The notes: a model not told the origin generated them from the sequence alone. DNA of 64,000 bases from Brachypodius melanocephalos (GCA_013398615.1 VZSR01001459.1:6671060-6735059), one strand, 5' to 3'. Counted from the first letter of the stretch, positions 38,968-51,899 are shown. Made by a program: numbers and translations.

Positions 38968-40446
38968 CCCTCCTTTTGAAGTCTTTAGTTACACTTTGGC
39001 TTTATTTGATACAATCATTTTTTTATTGTTTGGTTGACCAACATTGGTATCTTTTTAAAATTCATTTATTTGCAATAACCTGCTGATAAATCAGCTTTAG
39101 CAGTGGAACCAATTAATTCTCCATTGTAAATATTGACTTAGATATTTTTAATCTATTCTGTTTGTCAGAGATGGCAGTCCTGGACCTCCTTGGATGAGCA
39201 ATAATGAGGCAGCGTTGCAGAATCCTTTTCTACTACTCCTCTGAAACGGCTCTTTTAAATTCTGTGGGACCATTGCAGAAAAAGACCCCACAGCATTTGC
39301 AAACACAAATTAAGTAAATTACAGTTTTGCAACATGGCTTGCACTCTCCCAATGAGCCCTGGTGCCCACAGGTGGGGATTCTAGCAGAATGTGTCCATTT
39401 GAGTTTGCAGGTTTGCCAGCTGAGCTGCTCATTAACACGTGGCTGGATGGAAACTGTGACCAGAAACGATCTGTGATCAAAATAGACCTGGTCTAAATGT
39501 GCTTTGTGTAGCCAGGTTGGATAAATAGAATGAATGAGGGAGGTTTTGGAACTCGGAAAATTCAAACCTAATTGCCAATCACCCAGGTCTGTGTTTTACT
39601 GTTTCGTGGCACCTTTGGAAAGCTGACACGACTTCCTAATAGAAGGAATAAATTGACAAAGCAGGTTAGAAGCTTAAACTCTGTATGTAGCAACCCTTAT
39701 TCACAGTGCAACCTCCTGCAATTGTGTGCTGAACCCTGTCAGTGTATCCCTCAAATCACCAGGAACACTCATTTGTGGCAAGCTTTGGGTTACACCCTTT
39801 CCACCTGAACCGCTTTCATTTTAAACTCATCGTTTATGGTGAGCATAGCCACGCTCTTCACGCATTTTGCATATTCAATTTTCAAGCCAAATTATAGGAG
39901 CTGCATTAGCTTCAGTGCTCCCAGCAGGTAATCAGGCTCCTGCAATACCAAACCTCATGTCACCCCCAGTAACAGACTGAAATAGTCCTACCCTTGTAAG
40001 GACCGTGCCTGCCCAGCTCCCATTAAAATTAATGGACATCCGTTCCCTCTAGTCAGCTTTGGAAATATCAGCCAAAGTGTAGTTTGGAAGTATTAACCTT
40101 TAGGAAGTTAGTGTTGGCAGCTTTCCACTGCTCTGCACTGGCTTCCAAAGCTCAGCTGAGGCTGAGCCCTGCCCTGCTCTGGTGGGAGCAGCTCCTCCGG
40201 GCTCTTTTGGCTGAGCAGACCCAAAGAAATCCCGAGGGGAATTGCCAGGCTGTCCTTGCCCTCCTCCCAGGAGCAGCCTGCACCGAGCCTGGCTTTTTCC
40301 TGGTCATCAGACAGAAAGGAATCCCAGCCCCATAAAGGTCAGTAGAGGCGGTGTGAAAATGCTGCTCTGACTCAATGTTGAAGTCTGGGGCAGAAATGCC
40401 AGAAATATTGCAGGCTAACCGTTAAAATAAGCATATTTGGTATAGC

Positions 40447-40463
40447 AAAAAAAAAAAAAAAAA
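40447..40463. repeat. A17 homopolymer
   Basis: Seventeen A between TATAGC and TTGTCTG. A T12 run follows about 90 bp downstream at 40552-40563; the pair could fold as a weak inverted repeat but shows no other symmetry. Confidence 0.95.
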
Positions 40464-41265
40464 TTGTCTGTGAATACTTTTATATATTAAACCTTGTAAG
40501 GAGCTTTGCCCTGCTGATTTAACATTCTTTAATTAGTTGGAAGGTTTGGTGTTTTTTTTTTTTCTTTCATGCCTGTGTTTGCAAAGAAAAATAGTCTGGC
40601 ATTTGAAAAGAAAAAAACAGGACTAGAATAATTTATTACTGAATTATTATTAAACTAATAGAAACAGCCACATAAATTCATTTCTCTAAACATCCTCCAG
40701 GTCTTAGGTCTAATCCATACAGATGGTGACCTGTGAGAAAGCAATGCTCCAGGAATAAATTTGCTGGTTTGGACTGGAGGGTTTCAACCCAGCTAATAAA
40801 CTCTCAGTGGTGCATGACTGAAATGTTACTGCAGTAGCTGGAGAGCAAACTGTCCCCTGTTTCACTTTTTTTTTTTCCCCCACCAAATAGTTCTAAAATA
40901 ACCAAAGTGTAATCACCACTCTCAACTAGCAGATTGTTCATGGACACAAAATACAGTCCTAAATCAAGTAAATTGCTAACTGTGAAGCATTTGCTAGGCT
41001 CTGCTTTGCATAGTATGAGGTAAGAGGCAAATGTAATGCACTGGACTCTATTACTAAATGCTGCTAAAAATGCAAAATGATAAATGTGCTCTTTCAATTT
41101 CAATATAGCATCATTAGCAGAGAAACCCTGTAAGGATCACCTGCATCTCAATGACCTGAATCTTCACCACCACTGTGAGTGCAGCTCTGTGCTTTTGCTG
41201 GGAACCTGTGCCATTTCAGGAAATATTAGTGTTATTCTGTTACATTTTTGTTATGATGTTCTTAC

Positions 41266-41476
41266 TTTTTGACTTTCCCTTCCTAAATACGAGCATGTTG
41301 TAGTGAGAGACCCAGAGGAAAAGTGTAGCCAGGGACATCAGAAGCAGCAGAAGAGCCAGCCAGGGCCCTTCCTGACTGTGCTGAGTCCACAGGTCTTGGG
41401 CAGAATTATGGGCAAGGCTTACTGCAGTATCCCTGTGCTCAGGGTATGGATCGTGCACTTGTTCTGCCAGCTTTTC
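41266..41476 (-). other. Candidate antisense exon-like open frame with a membrane helix; unproven
   Basis: On the minus strand, TATTTCAG precedes a 211-nt stretch that is open in one frame and ends before GTAAGAAC, a fair donor. The peptide starts EKLAEQVHDPYPEHRD and ends with a hydrophobic segment (LALLLLLMSLATLFLWVS) followed by basic residues (RKGKSK), as in a single-pass or tail-anchored membrane protein. The open frame reaches from 41521 to 41240, where it stops. I recognise no family. The pyrimidine tract before the acceptor is weak, and overlapping + strand frames are also open, so chance is quite possible. Confidence 0.15.
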
Positions 41477-42393
41477 CTGAAATATTGGGTCTTGCTCCGT
41501 GTAGCTTTCTGTGGAATACAAATCAGCCCTGTTGGTGTAGTGTCCTGCTTGTACAACGTATCTGGGTTATGTCTACCCTTGTATTTGCTCACTTCGTGGC
41601 ATGCTACAATATGTCAAAGAATGTAGATGCTGCTGCTTCCTACATAATTTTTCAGCTAAAAATGACAGGTGCCTGGAATTATTACCATATTATTTTGGTT
41701 TGGGTTTTTTTTTTCACTAGGAAAACAGCATCACAGGTGTTGAGAGGTTCTTCCCAGGAGTTTTGCAGAGACCAAGGGGGCTGTATTTGCACTCTGAAAT
41801 CTCAGAAAAAAATTACAGTCTACTATTTTATGCTGCAAAACAAGGCAGGCATCCAGCAAGGGCAGGAGCGCAGGTTTCACATAGTGAGAAGAACAATTGG
41901 GCTGTGGGCAAGGCAGGAGTGAAGAGAAGCCACAGTGCAGAGTGTCAGCAGACTTGCTGGGTAGGTAATGCTGGATGCAGCAAATAACCTCAAATATTTG
42001 GATTTTTTTTTTTCTCTTGTTTTTGAAACCTGAAAGAATGTACAATGAATAGATTAAAGATGTGCAATGTTCAGATCAATGTTACTGTACCTGTGGAGGA
42101 TGAGAGCAGAGCATGGGGGGCAGCTCCACAGGGTCATGATTGCCAGTCCCTCTGGGGAAACCCTCAGGTGAAAGGAGATATCCCTACAGCCTGCTTTTCA
42201 TTCCCATCCAAAAATACCCCTCCTTCCAATTTCTCTTTGGCGTCAAAATAAATGAAAATGTTTCACAGTGATTAATGGTGTGCTGGCTACACAGTGAGTG
42301 CCAGCAGGGATGCAGCTGATCAGCAAAGAGGATATTTTCAGAAAACCTCATCATATTTCGTTTTGACTTTATGCTGACACGTTGAATTTCGGG

Positions 42394-42419
42394 AAAAAAA
42401 AAAAAAAAAAAGAAAAAAA
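42394..42419. repeat. A-rich tract (A18-G-A7)
   Basis: Simple A-rich tract after TTTCGGG. No associated element seen. Confidence 0.95.
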
Positions 42420-43039
42420 GGTGATGCAAGTTGTGTAGGCAAGAGTGTGAGCATTCAGACACACACAGGAGAGTCAGCCCAATCCCACAGTGGTTCTCTG
42501 GTAGGAGATGCTTCTCCAGAGAAATTCCCATCACTGGACACATGCTGGGCTGCTGGCCACCATGTGCACCTGGATTGTCCTCCCCAAACATTCATTTTTC
42601 AGGACAGGATTGCAGGAGCATCTCTGTGGTCTCCAAGACCCTCCCAAAAGGCACCGATGGACCCAGCAGGTGCCACCTCTGAGAGTAGAAGGAGGTGAGA
42701 AATGTCACCACGTCCTTCTTTCCTTTAGGAAACAGTTCAGTTATTTAAGTGCTTACAAGGTTTTGGAGGAAGGACCAAAAAAAAACCACTGCAACCTAGT
42801 GCAAATTAACTCTGTGCTTGTAGGTTTTGATGGAGCTGGTTATACATAAAGTCTGTGCTTTGTGTATTCACCTGGAGACCTAAACTATTATGTAGAAAAA
42901 AGAACAACAAGAGCACAATATTGTTGCTTTCACTACCATTGATCTTTAATTTCCCACTTCAATTTTGCTTTCTAGATTAAGGGGGCGTTTTTTGTACTGC
43001 TGTGTATGTGAGATGTTTAAAACTTGCTTGAGATTTCAA

Positions 43040-43560
43040 TTTCCAGAGGGTTCTGTTGGCTGAGGTTGTAGCTTATCTAATATTTTGATGAAGTCCAAGC
43101 TCTGTGCTACAAAAGTCAATTTAATTTTAAGCTGTTGTTTTCACCACTACAGTGGATAATCCAATTTTTAATTATTTTTTATGTTTGGGGGGTGGGGGTT
43201 GAGTATTATTTGCTGAAAATTTAATTGTTTGTCATTACTGTAATTTTAGTGGAAGGGACATTGGAGAAACCAAGCCTCACTGGAATAGATTGTTATCCAG
43301 TGTAATGTATTGATCAGGTCAGGCAGTAAATTAACAGCAGCAGAACACCATTAAATTTTGAACTTAATTGCCTTCTACTCTTAATTTCTATTGGATATAA
43401 TCAATAGGTGCCAGAGGAAAGTTAAAAGAGTTATTTAGCAAGCTGCTATTTCCTGCAGCATAATGGAAAACTAATGTTTCATCTTCTAGTTGATGCAAAT
43501 AATTTGTAGTTTGAGAGTGGCCACTTAAACATTTTATCAAAGACTCACTTTTAGTTCTGT
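43040..43560. promoter_or_regulatory. Candidate conserved non-coding element (enhancer-like)
   Basis: Unique AT-rich sequence with repeated TAATT/AATTA cores, GGATAATCCAATT (OTX/PITX-like TAATCC), a perfect POU octamer ATGCAAAT at 43493-43500, and no repeat signature apart from a G-rich GGGGGGTGGGGG near 43190. Judged only by texture. Confidence 0.22.
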
Positions 43561-46500
43561 CTTGATTAATCTTCATCCCTCCAAGAAAGAAACATGATTT
43601 AGTGACACAATCTGCTTTGGTTTAGCTGGATCTTAGACTGGAGGATCTCTCAGTCTCTGTTCCCATCTCCAGCCATGCACACCTTGAGTGTTTCCAGGGA
43701 AGGGTTCTCAGGCCAGTACCTCTCAATATAATTTCCTTTTCCAGGGAAATGCTGTGCTACAGCCAGCAGGAATGAAGACCACGGCCTTGGTCTTGGCTTT
43801 TCTTCTTGGTTCTTTTCCCAGCTTGTTTGGGCAAGTTGCTCATTTCTCTTATTTTCCTGCCTGAAAAACACCAATGTAAACAATTGCCTTTGCCAAAGGC
43901 TGGTGTCAAGCTGAAGTGTTGCACTTTCTTGCTGGATTCCCTGTGCTGATGATACATTTTGTTCTCCTCTCCATCCTCAGTTTGTTGCTCCCTCTGTCTC
44001 ACATTTCCCTCTCTAGTAATATTTTAGACACCTTTTTTTAACCTGCTGTTGAATTTCAGTATTGCTTATCCTGCTGTAATCTAAACCCTGTCCCTTATAA
44101 ATCGATATCTCCATGCTGTTATTATTTTTACACCTCTTTGAGCACTCTTCCCATTACCTGCTCTTCTGCTAATAAAATGCTGCAGAGGGAACACCGTGCT
44201 CCAGGTGCCAGAGCCGTGTGCCCAGTGTCACTGCCCCGTGGAATTACAGGGACATTAAACAGCCATTGAATGGAAGATAGACACCTGATGCAAGTTAGGG
44301 AATTACTGCAAATTTTGGTGGGCCTTGGAAGCTGTACTGCTGAAGCAGCACGCAGAATAAAACAGCCAAGGTGATCACACCTCAATATTTCACAAGGGTG
44401 CCAGTTCTGTGCCAGTGGTGCTGCTCCATATTTATAACTTTATACTGGCGTGAGGCAGTTCACATTCAAGCTAATGGGAGTTTTCCAAGAGTGTTGATTC
44501 AGGTTCCTGATGAGAAATGTGTATAGCCCCTTTTTGCTCATCTACACAGCAGAAAGAGCAGCTAGAGTGGAGAAGAGTCTACTCGAGGTTTTATGAAGTG
44601 GAGCATAATGATGCACCTAATGAACACAGCTTCATAGAAGTCTCATTTTCTAAGAGAGTTGACCATTACTTGCTCTGAAAACCAAGGATCTTCAGGGAGT
44701 GGCAAGTTACCCACCTCAAAATAGAGTGACAATGAGTGATCCTTGCTCTGAAATCTCAACCTACACTTCTCCACAACTCTTTCCACTATCAAATGTGTGT
44801 AGCAGGTATTTTACTGGGAGCACATTTGTTTTTATTCAAGTCCTATATACTAAAAAAACCATCGCTTACTGCCTGTGCGAGTTCAAAAACTGCCAAATCA
44901 TCAAAAGAGCTGAGTATGAATTTACCTCTTTGACAATTATTCCTTGTCACATTATTCTGGTTAACAGGGAATTCATCACAGTGGAGAAGGCAAAAATAAA
45001 GCCTCTTGACAGTTACAAGAAATTACCTGTGCTTACAATAATATATTTTCCAAGGGAAGGCTGGAGGGCAGAGTTTGACAGTGCTGAAGCTGTGCCACCT
45101 GTGGTGACATCTTGTGACCATCACTGGCCTGGACTTCACCTTTGCAGAGGGAAGATTTGTTTGTCTGTGTTACAGACCAGCAGGAATTGTGGAAGGTTCA
45201 CAGTGCCAGCTGCCCAGAGAGGCTGAAATTCTCCTCTTTGGGCTGTTTCACTGGTGTCCATCACATCACTGGCCTTTATACTGGGAGGAGACAGAAGAGG
45301 TGGTGTTGTGCCTGTTGTAAATTTAGGGCACTGAACCACAAAGCCCATGGAATCCCAGTGGCCAAACAGGAAATTGGGGCTAATTGAGTGCCCCTGGCAT
45401 CAGGGTGGCAGCAGCTGCAATGGCATTCCCATTCCCCATCCAGAGCTTCTCCTCATGTTTCACTCTTCTGCCAAGAGAAAGATAAAAGGAGATTTTTCTC
45501 TGTCTCGCTGAGGAGAATCCCCTTTTCATCCAAATGAATTATGCTGTCTTGGAGGCGCCAGATTAATCTGTCTGTGATCTCCCTCGTGCCTTGCTTCCAG
45601 ACTAACACATTATCTGTGTTTCTTCTCCCATGATCTGCTGGTCCAGATGAAAGCTAACACACATGATAGGCTGGACAGACTGCTGCTCACAGCTATGGAA
45701 ATCTCTACAGGAACAGCTCTGCCCTGCTGGAGGAGAGGTGCATGATAAAACAACATTTATGTTAAGGTTGATTACAAGGATAGTTTGGTGCAGGTGAAGC
45801 TCCTTCTCTGACTCACTGTCATCATAAAAACTTTGTGAACCATAGGTTATTGCATTTGAGGCACCCCCAGCAGGACAGGCAGACAAGGTAGGAAGTCTCA
45901 GAGACACACATGAATTAGGATTAAATGGAGCAAACTAATTCCCAATCAGATCTACTCAGCACTAAAACAAAGAAGATGGAAAAAGACAGGATCAAAATTA
46001 GCGAGCTAACAGATTGCATTTCTGGTTGGGAGGAAGTCCTGGGTTATGAAATGCTGGTGGATTTGAAGTTCAATTTTACCCTGATTTGTCGTGCACATTT
46101 GTGACCAATATTTGCAGTCACCACCTTCCAGTTCAATCAGGGCAGTGAGTTTTTGTTTTTCTAGGAGTGCTGGAGGTTTTACAGCTTAGCCTTGGCAGAA
46201 GTCTGCCTGTGGTATTATACAATTCACATCGTGGTTAGGCTGGGCACTGCAATTGTTGCTGCTCTGTCTGCTCTCTGCTGTGTTTGTAAAAGGATCAGGA
46301 TTGGAGCTGTGAGGTTTTCTTCTGATCCCCAAATCCAGAAGTGTATTTGCACCATGTTTATCCCCAGAAAGTCCACTGCTCACCACTTGCTTTCCTGAGA
46401 AATAGTCAGACAAGACATTTTGGAAAGCTGGCCTCTTTTTTTGTGCATGCTGTTTGCAGTACTAAGAAATTACACCAGGCAGTATCTCTAGTTATGATCC

Positions 46501-47067
46501 AAAACCTCCACACAACAACAACAAAGCCCCAAAATTGAAAAGAAAGAAAAAAAAGTAATCTGCCAAAAAGATACAGCCCTTCAGAGGTTTTGCAAGGTAG
46601 TTTTGGGTATTTCAGACAATAATATTTTCTTTGCATGACTGTTCAAACTGAGTGCATTGACTCTATGCATGAACTGTTTTCTACTCTCTCTTGTCATTCA
46701 GTCCAAAGAGTATTTTGGTGACACTTTGGAGCTTCCCAAAGCATTGGCACTGCCAGGTGTAAGACCTTTGGACTCTGCTGAAGGGGAGCATCACTTTCTG
46801 GAAGAAGCTTTGCCATTAGTTTCATGGCCAGCAGAACTAACAAATGGTGGCTGCAGGAAAACTGAAAACAGGCTGACAATGGGAAGGATTTTATATGGCT
46901 TCACTGGAAAAATGTGTGAAACCTTGCCATGCATTTGCACGTTTTCCAAGCTAAACAAGGATATTTCCACATCTTTGTCCTGAATGACAAGCAAATCCAT
47001 TTTATAAAGATATCTTCTGCACTGCCATAAATAACAATTTCTCTTTTTACCTTTGCAAGCCATCATC

Positions 47068-47108
47068 AGGAGGTGATGGCATCACCTCCTGTAATGGCAT
47101 CACCTCCT
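47068..47108. repeat. 11-bp perfect inverted repeat plus 18-bp period tandem repeat
   Basis: AGGAGGTGATG, one G, and CATCACCTCCT form a perfect hairpin at 47068-47090. ATGGCATCACCTCCT then repeats exactly, at 47076-47090 and 47094-47108. Confidence 0.95.
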
Positions 47109-48084
47109 CATCCCTTCCCTCCCTCTACCCACAGAGCCATGAGAGCATGCAGGCAAAAATGCATAAAAATGTCAGCCTTGCAATTTAAATGTCAACTCTT
47201 CAATCTTATTCCAGTACATTTAGACCCCCCTTTGCACACAGTGTGGCTGACTTCTTACAATTCTAGTTCTCTCCAAAATGACAGAGGAGGCCCTTTCTGA
47301 TAGTGCCATTTGTTACTGTCCCCTTGCAGAACACAAATGTAATGCACTGTGCTCTGCTGAGAGACCAGTCCCAGGCAACCCCTTAGGGATATTAAACAGA
47401 CATTTCTATTTTCTTCGTGCTCATCTGACTCACTTTTGCTTCAGCAGAGTTTAGCAGGCCCTTGCTGGAATCTGGGATTTGGCTTCATTGTGGTATTTCC
47501 CAGAACCTCTGCATGGGGGGAAGATGCTGCAGGGGTGTGTCTCTGTTGCCCATGTCTTTCAGCACCCTGGAGAAAAGAAAACACAGAATTAAACATGTAG
47601 ATATAGATATATATCGGTGTGTAATCCATCTCACAGCTTTGTCCAGATGTTTTTCTTTCCCATCCTGTGTTATTTTTTCAGGTCTACATCAAGGGGAGGC
47701 ATTTGCCATCACACTGTGTGATGCTTTGGTGGGTGCTGCAGGCTGCTGGAGAGCACAAACTCACCTCTGCTGCGCTGCTGAAGCTGCAGACACAGCCTGC
47801 TCCTCCCTCTCTGCCCTTAGTGCAAAATGTTATTCCACAACTCACTTTCAAAGACTGAGGGCTTCCAGTGAGTTACCTAAATTCTGTGTCTGGGCACCTA
47901 AACAACTTGCCCTTGGCGGTTTTATAAATTAAAAATTGCAGTTTAAAACAAAGAACGCTATCTGTACAATTCATTTTCTCATACTTATTCCATTTGAAAT
48001 TAAGACCAAATACAATGAGTGCAAAAAATAAAATTTACATGACTTGTTAGCTTTGGAAGAATTTCCTCCTGAACAGTAATAAGA

Positions 48085-48102
48085 AATGTACATGTGTACA
48101 TT
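48085..48102. repeat. Short perfect inverted repeat (hairpin)
   Basis: AATGTACA, TG, TGTACATT: 8-bp arms with a 2-nt loop. An outer pair AGAAATGT and ACATTTCT lies around it. Confidence 0.9.
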
Positions 48103-48124
48103 AAGACATTTCTCTGGGGTCAGA

Positions 48125-48153
48125 TTTTTTTTTTTTGTATTTTTTTTTTTTTT
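48125..48153. repeat. T-rich tract (T12-GTA-T14)
   Basis: Two T runs separated by GTA, followed by ATTTAGTGAG. Confidence 0.95.
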
Positions 48154-49411
48154 ATTTAGTGAGATAAAACCTTACAGCCATTCTTAAGGAACTCATGAGC
48201 TCCTTTCAAGTCCACTGCCCACAGAAAATGGAAAGGATTGCCTCTGCTTCTCTCTCAGGAAGAGAACACAAATACAACCCAATATTTTCACTGAAGGATC
48301 AGGGATATTTTTTCCATTTCCCCCCACGTCCTGCAGAGCAGCTTGTACAATCCACAGTGATCCAAGGACAGGAGTGTGCTTTCCCTTCTACCTTGGCAGG
48401 ATTTTACAATGTCAGGGTAAGTCCTGAAAAGTGCTGAAAAGAGATCCTTGCAGCAGAAGTGTTGAAAAGGCACAGGAAACTGCTCTGGTGTGATGAGACA
48501 CCAACCTGGCTGCAGCATGAGCCTCCCCATTACTACAGAAGCCTTTGGAGGTCAAAAGCTGTCCCAGTTTGTCTATTTCCACCTGCTTTTTTAATAGAAA
48601 AAAAAAATCTGATAGTGTTTGAATTATTCATTTACATTAAAATACAAAATCTTGAAGCTCATCAGCCACTAAAGACTCTTCCTTGCAGAAACCCTCCTGC
48701 ATTTCCCTGGCCAGGGCTGCTGCTCCCCATGAGCTCCCAACTCAGAACTGAAGCCTTGAATGCTCTCTGGCCACAAATTGAGGCCCTGAACGCACTGAAG
48801 TTACTGAATATTCATTTTGTCCATTCTTTAGAAAAATAGTTGCAATTTAAGGTACAAGAATAGCTCCATTCTTGAGCCACGGTGTGAGCACGGCGCCGTA
48901 TCTGCTTTTCTTAATAAGAAGCCAACAAAGCTGATGTATTACCACGTATAAAAATAATGAAAAAGAGATATCCAGGGAGACAAATTATGTTTTTGCCATG
49001 AAGTGATGTGGGTTGATTATAAGCATGGGCATTATTTCTCTCTGTTGTTCACTTGTCTGTGCAGAGTGGGACAATCTGGACGCTGGGTGCTCCTGCTGCA
49101 GGGCTGGGCAATATCAGGGTTTCAACATTTGGAACAGCAGAGACTTGGGGCAAAACTTTCCCCTGATTTGAGCTGAACTATTCATCACACACGTAGCTGT
49201 CATTAATCTTACATGCAGAGCCAGGCTTCTCATATTTCAAAACCTTTGGAGAGGCAGCTTTTTAATCTATATTTGGTTCTTCTTTTTTCCCCCTCTGAGA
49301 TTGGTTTCTCTTTGCATATAATGTGGCAGTAGTTTCAATTTAAACAGAACCCTGAAATAAAATACTCGAATTTAAAACCCTAGCAGAGAGAAAGGAAACA
49401 ATTGTCTTGAA

Positions 49412-49425
49412 TTTTTTTTTTTTTT
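49412..49425. repeat. T14 homopolymer
   Basis: Fourteen T followed by GGAGG. Confidence 0.9.
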
Positions 49426-51221
49426 GGAGGTAAAAAACTTGAATGACAGCACTGCTGACTGCCAAAATTGACATGTATTTTAACTTCTGTTTCAAGCAAT
49501 GCATTATCTTAATCACAACAAAAGAGCACATACTCCAGGATGCAGCCATAAATTCAATTAATCTCAGTAGTAATTCACAAAGCAATTCATTATAATATAA
49601 TGCAGCACCTTGAAGTATCTAAATTACAGCAGCTGAAGATGCTTAATGGCCAGAGGCAGATGCAGAAGCTGCTCAGCATCTCCTGGTGCAAGTGCTAACT
49701 CCTTCTGCCTCCTCTCTGACACACCATTCCAGACAAAAGGCAGACCTGCTCCTATGAGCCTGGAGAACGAATAAAAAGGCCAAGGAAACAAAAATGTCAG
49801 GAAAAACAGGAGAGAAGCTAGAATTGCTGTGAGGGTAGCAAGTGGCAGGGGAGTGAGGTCTAAGCTTACTCTAAAAAATACAGGAACTATGGCAGCTGCA
49901 GGTTATGAAGTATTCCTATCAAAACTTTCTGGTGACCAAGAGCAAAATTTTTAAGGGATTTGCATACCACTCTGGGTTCTTGAGATAATAATATAGCTGT
50001 CTGCTCCTTATTTTGTAGGTCATTAATACAGCTCATACCCTAAACCCTTCTGTCTGCTAATATTCAGACAGGATGTTCTTGGAATCCCAACCCCTTTGCC
50101 ATTTTGCAGAGCAGAATCTGGACACACAGCATGATAAATTCAGCTCTGTGTGTCACTATGGGAACTGTTCCTGCTGCCAGACAGCCTTGGGAATGAACTG
50201 GGAACTGGCTGTTTAGGCACCTCTGTGTGTCTGTGTGTCTGCCAGGCAGGCACACACATAAACATTCAAATGCAGATGTGTAAATTTTACCATCAAGGGT
50301 TTGCACCTCTTTGCTTCCCCATTTCTTCTTATTTTGCCTCGTTTAGCAGAGATTATCTCGGTAAGTCTGGAAACTACTCAATTACTGAATTCCTCTCAAA
50401 GGAAGGGAAAAGGAAGATTACAAAATTCATCAAGCTAGCATGAATCACCATATCTTCCCCACCTGAGGATCTGACCCTCTAACAGTAGTTTCTTTCTTCT
50501 TTATAAAGGTAATTATTCTATTAGAATTAATAGTAAAATGAACACTGCTGTGACTGAATTACATGGGATAAGCGTGAAATACTGTGATCAGTTCTGCTAT
50601 GAATTAGTAATTACAGTGTGCCCAGTGAAATTTGCATACTTTGCTCTCCTTCCCTGCTATCTGCCTTGCTTAGGTTGCCAGTGCTCTCTCCAGGGCTGGA
50701 GTCAGAGATTGCTGGTGCTTTATGCAAAGAGGAGGTGTTTGCAGAACAGTGCACCCCTGAGTTTTAAGATAGCAGAAGAAGTTACAAGATAAGCTTGGGT
50801 TTGTTTGGTGTTTGAAATAGCTGTGATTGCCTTTCTAAATGTGATGGTGTGGGGAGATTTTAGTGACTGCATAGATGAGGTGAGGGGAAAAAGAAGAGAG
50901 GGGGGAAAAAAGTCTGCCTCCTTTGGTCCTCCTATTCCTGTGTGAAAAGTTTGTGTTCAGACTTTGAGGTGATGCTGCCTGGAGCAGTGAGAGTAGTTGG
51001 TATCTCAGAGGGATGGAAAAGGGGAGAGCCAGAACAGGAGGAGCTCGTGGACCTGTGTCCAGCTCCTTGCACTCAGGTGCTTCATGCAAAGTCTAAATTG
51101 ACCTTGAAGAGGATAAATGATGATGAAAACCAGGAGGAAAGAAGGCAGCCTTTCCCACATAGACATTGAGAGCCCTGCCTTGGGCCAGCAATTACTTATC
51201 AGCTAAAGGATAGCTTTTATC

Positions 51222-51349
51222 CCTTTTATATTATAATAATAATAACAACAATAACAATAATTAATAATAATTTTAATTTTACTATATAAATCATGTTTAT
51301 TGATACTAATATTATTTTTATTATATAAATAATAATAATCCCTTTTATT
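51222..51349. repeat. Compound AAT-type microsatellite
   Basis: Interrupted runs of AAT/ATA and AAC triplets (TAATAATAATAACAACAATAACAAT) pass into TTTTAATTTTACTATATAAA and then further ATT/AATAATAAT units. The whole tract is nearly free of G. TATCCCTTTTATATTATAAT at its left and AATCCCTTTTATTTTC at its right share CCCTTTTAT. Confidence 0.85.
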
Positions 51350-51859
51350 TTCTGCGATGCTCTAAGGTTGTAGGGCAGAAGTCAAGCGTCAGGTCCAGAC
51401 TGGTTTCACAGGAAGGGAAGGCAGGGAAGTTTTTCCCTGAAGCCTCACAGCCATGCCAGGACACCTGCTCAGCTCAAGGATTCTTTACCAGGACAAGCTG
51501 AACACCCACAGCCCAATGGAATGGGATTTAGGGAGAAAACATGGAGAAAATACCCAGTGACTGGAATCTGATAGCCTGCAAGAGCTGTGTGCTCAACTCA
51601 GCTCCAGAGGTGGAGACAGGAGATCACTGATGCCCAGGCAGGCTGGGAAAGCTCTAACTGGCTGCATTCCTGTGAAGTAATTGCTTTTGTTAATAGGATT
51701 TTATTGTTATTATTCATATTAGGATGATCACGGGGTGGTTTAGAGAGCTCATTCTTGATTAAATAATGGCCTGCCATAGTGGTAAATGTAAACGTATTCC
51801 AGTGGATAAAAGACTTGTTTCTCTTTCCTGAAAATAACAATTCTAGCAACAATTTCTCC

Positions 51860-51899
51860 AAAACAAAACAAAACAAAAAACCCAAAAAAAAGGGGGAAA
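51860..51899. repeat. (AAAAC)n A-rich tract
   Basis: Three AAAAC-type units then AAAAAACCCAAAAAAAA, GGGGG and AAAA. Confidence 0.85.

Larger units (their letters stand above)
34956..41239. other. Intronic sequence, locally GC-richer, no gene seen
   Basis: GC content is visibly raised at 34.96-36.5 kb and again at about 40.1-40.35 kb, where frames stay open for 80 codons or so without recognisable content. CpG remains scarce, so neither block looks like a CpG-island promoter. Confidence 0.55.
41522..47067. other. Intronic sequence, no gene seen
   Basis: Open + strand frames at 41446-41922 (158 codons) and 44699-45226 (175 codons) were inspected; neither shows a domain, catalytic motif or signal peptide. 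The rest is unique AT-leaning sequence. Confidence 0.55.

Noticed and set aside
44699..45226. 175-codon open frame on the + strand
   Set aside because: About the length expected once by chance in 64 kb on two strands. No recognisable motif and no splice-site support.
46841..46925. AAATGGTGG region checked as the next TAFA1 exon (Lys-Trp-Trp-Cys)
   Set aside because: The frame does not continue with Cys-Glu-Met-Glu-Pro-Cys, and no acceptor precedes it.
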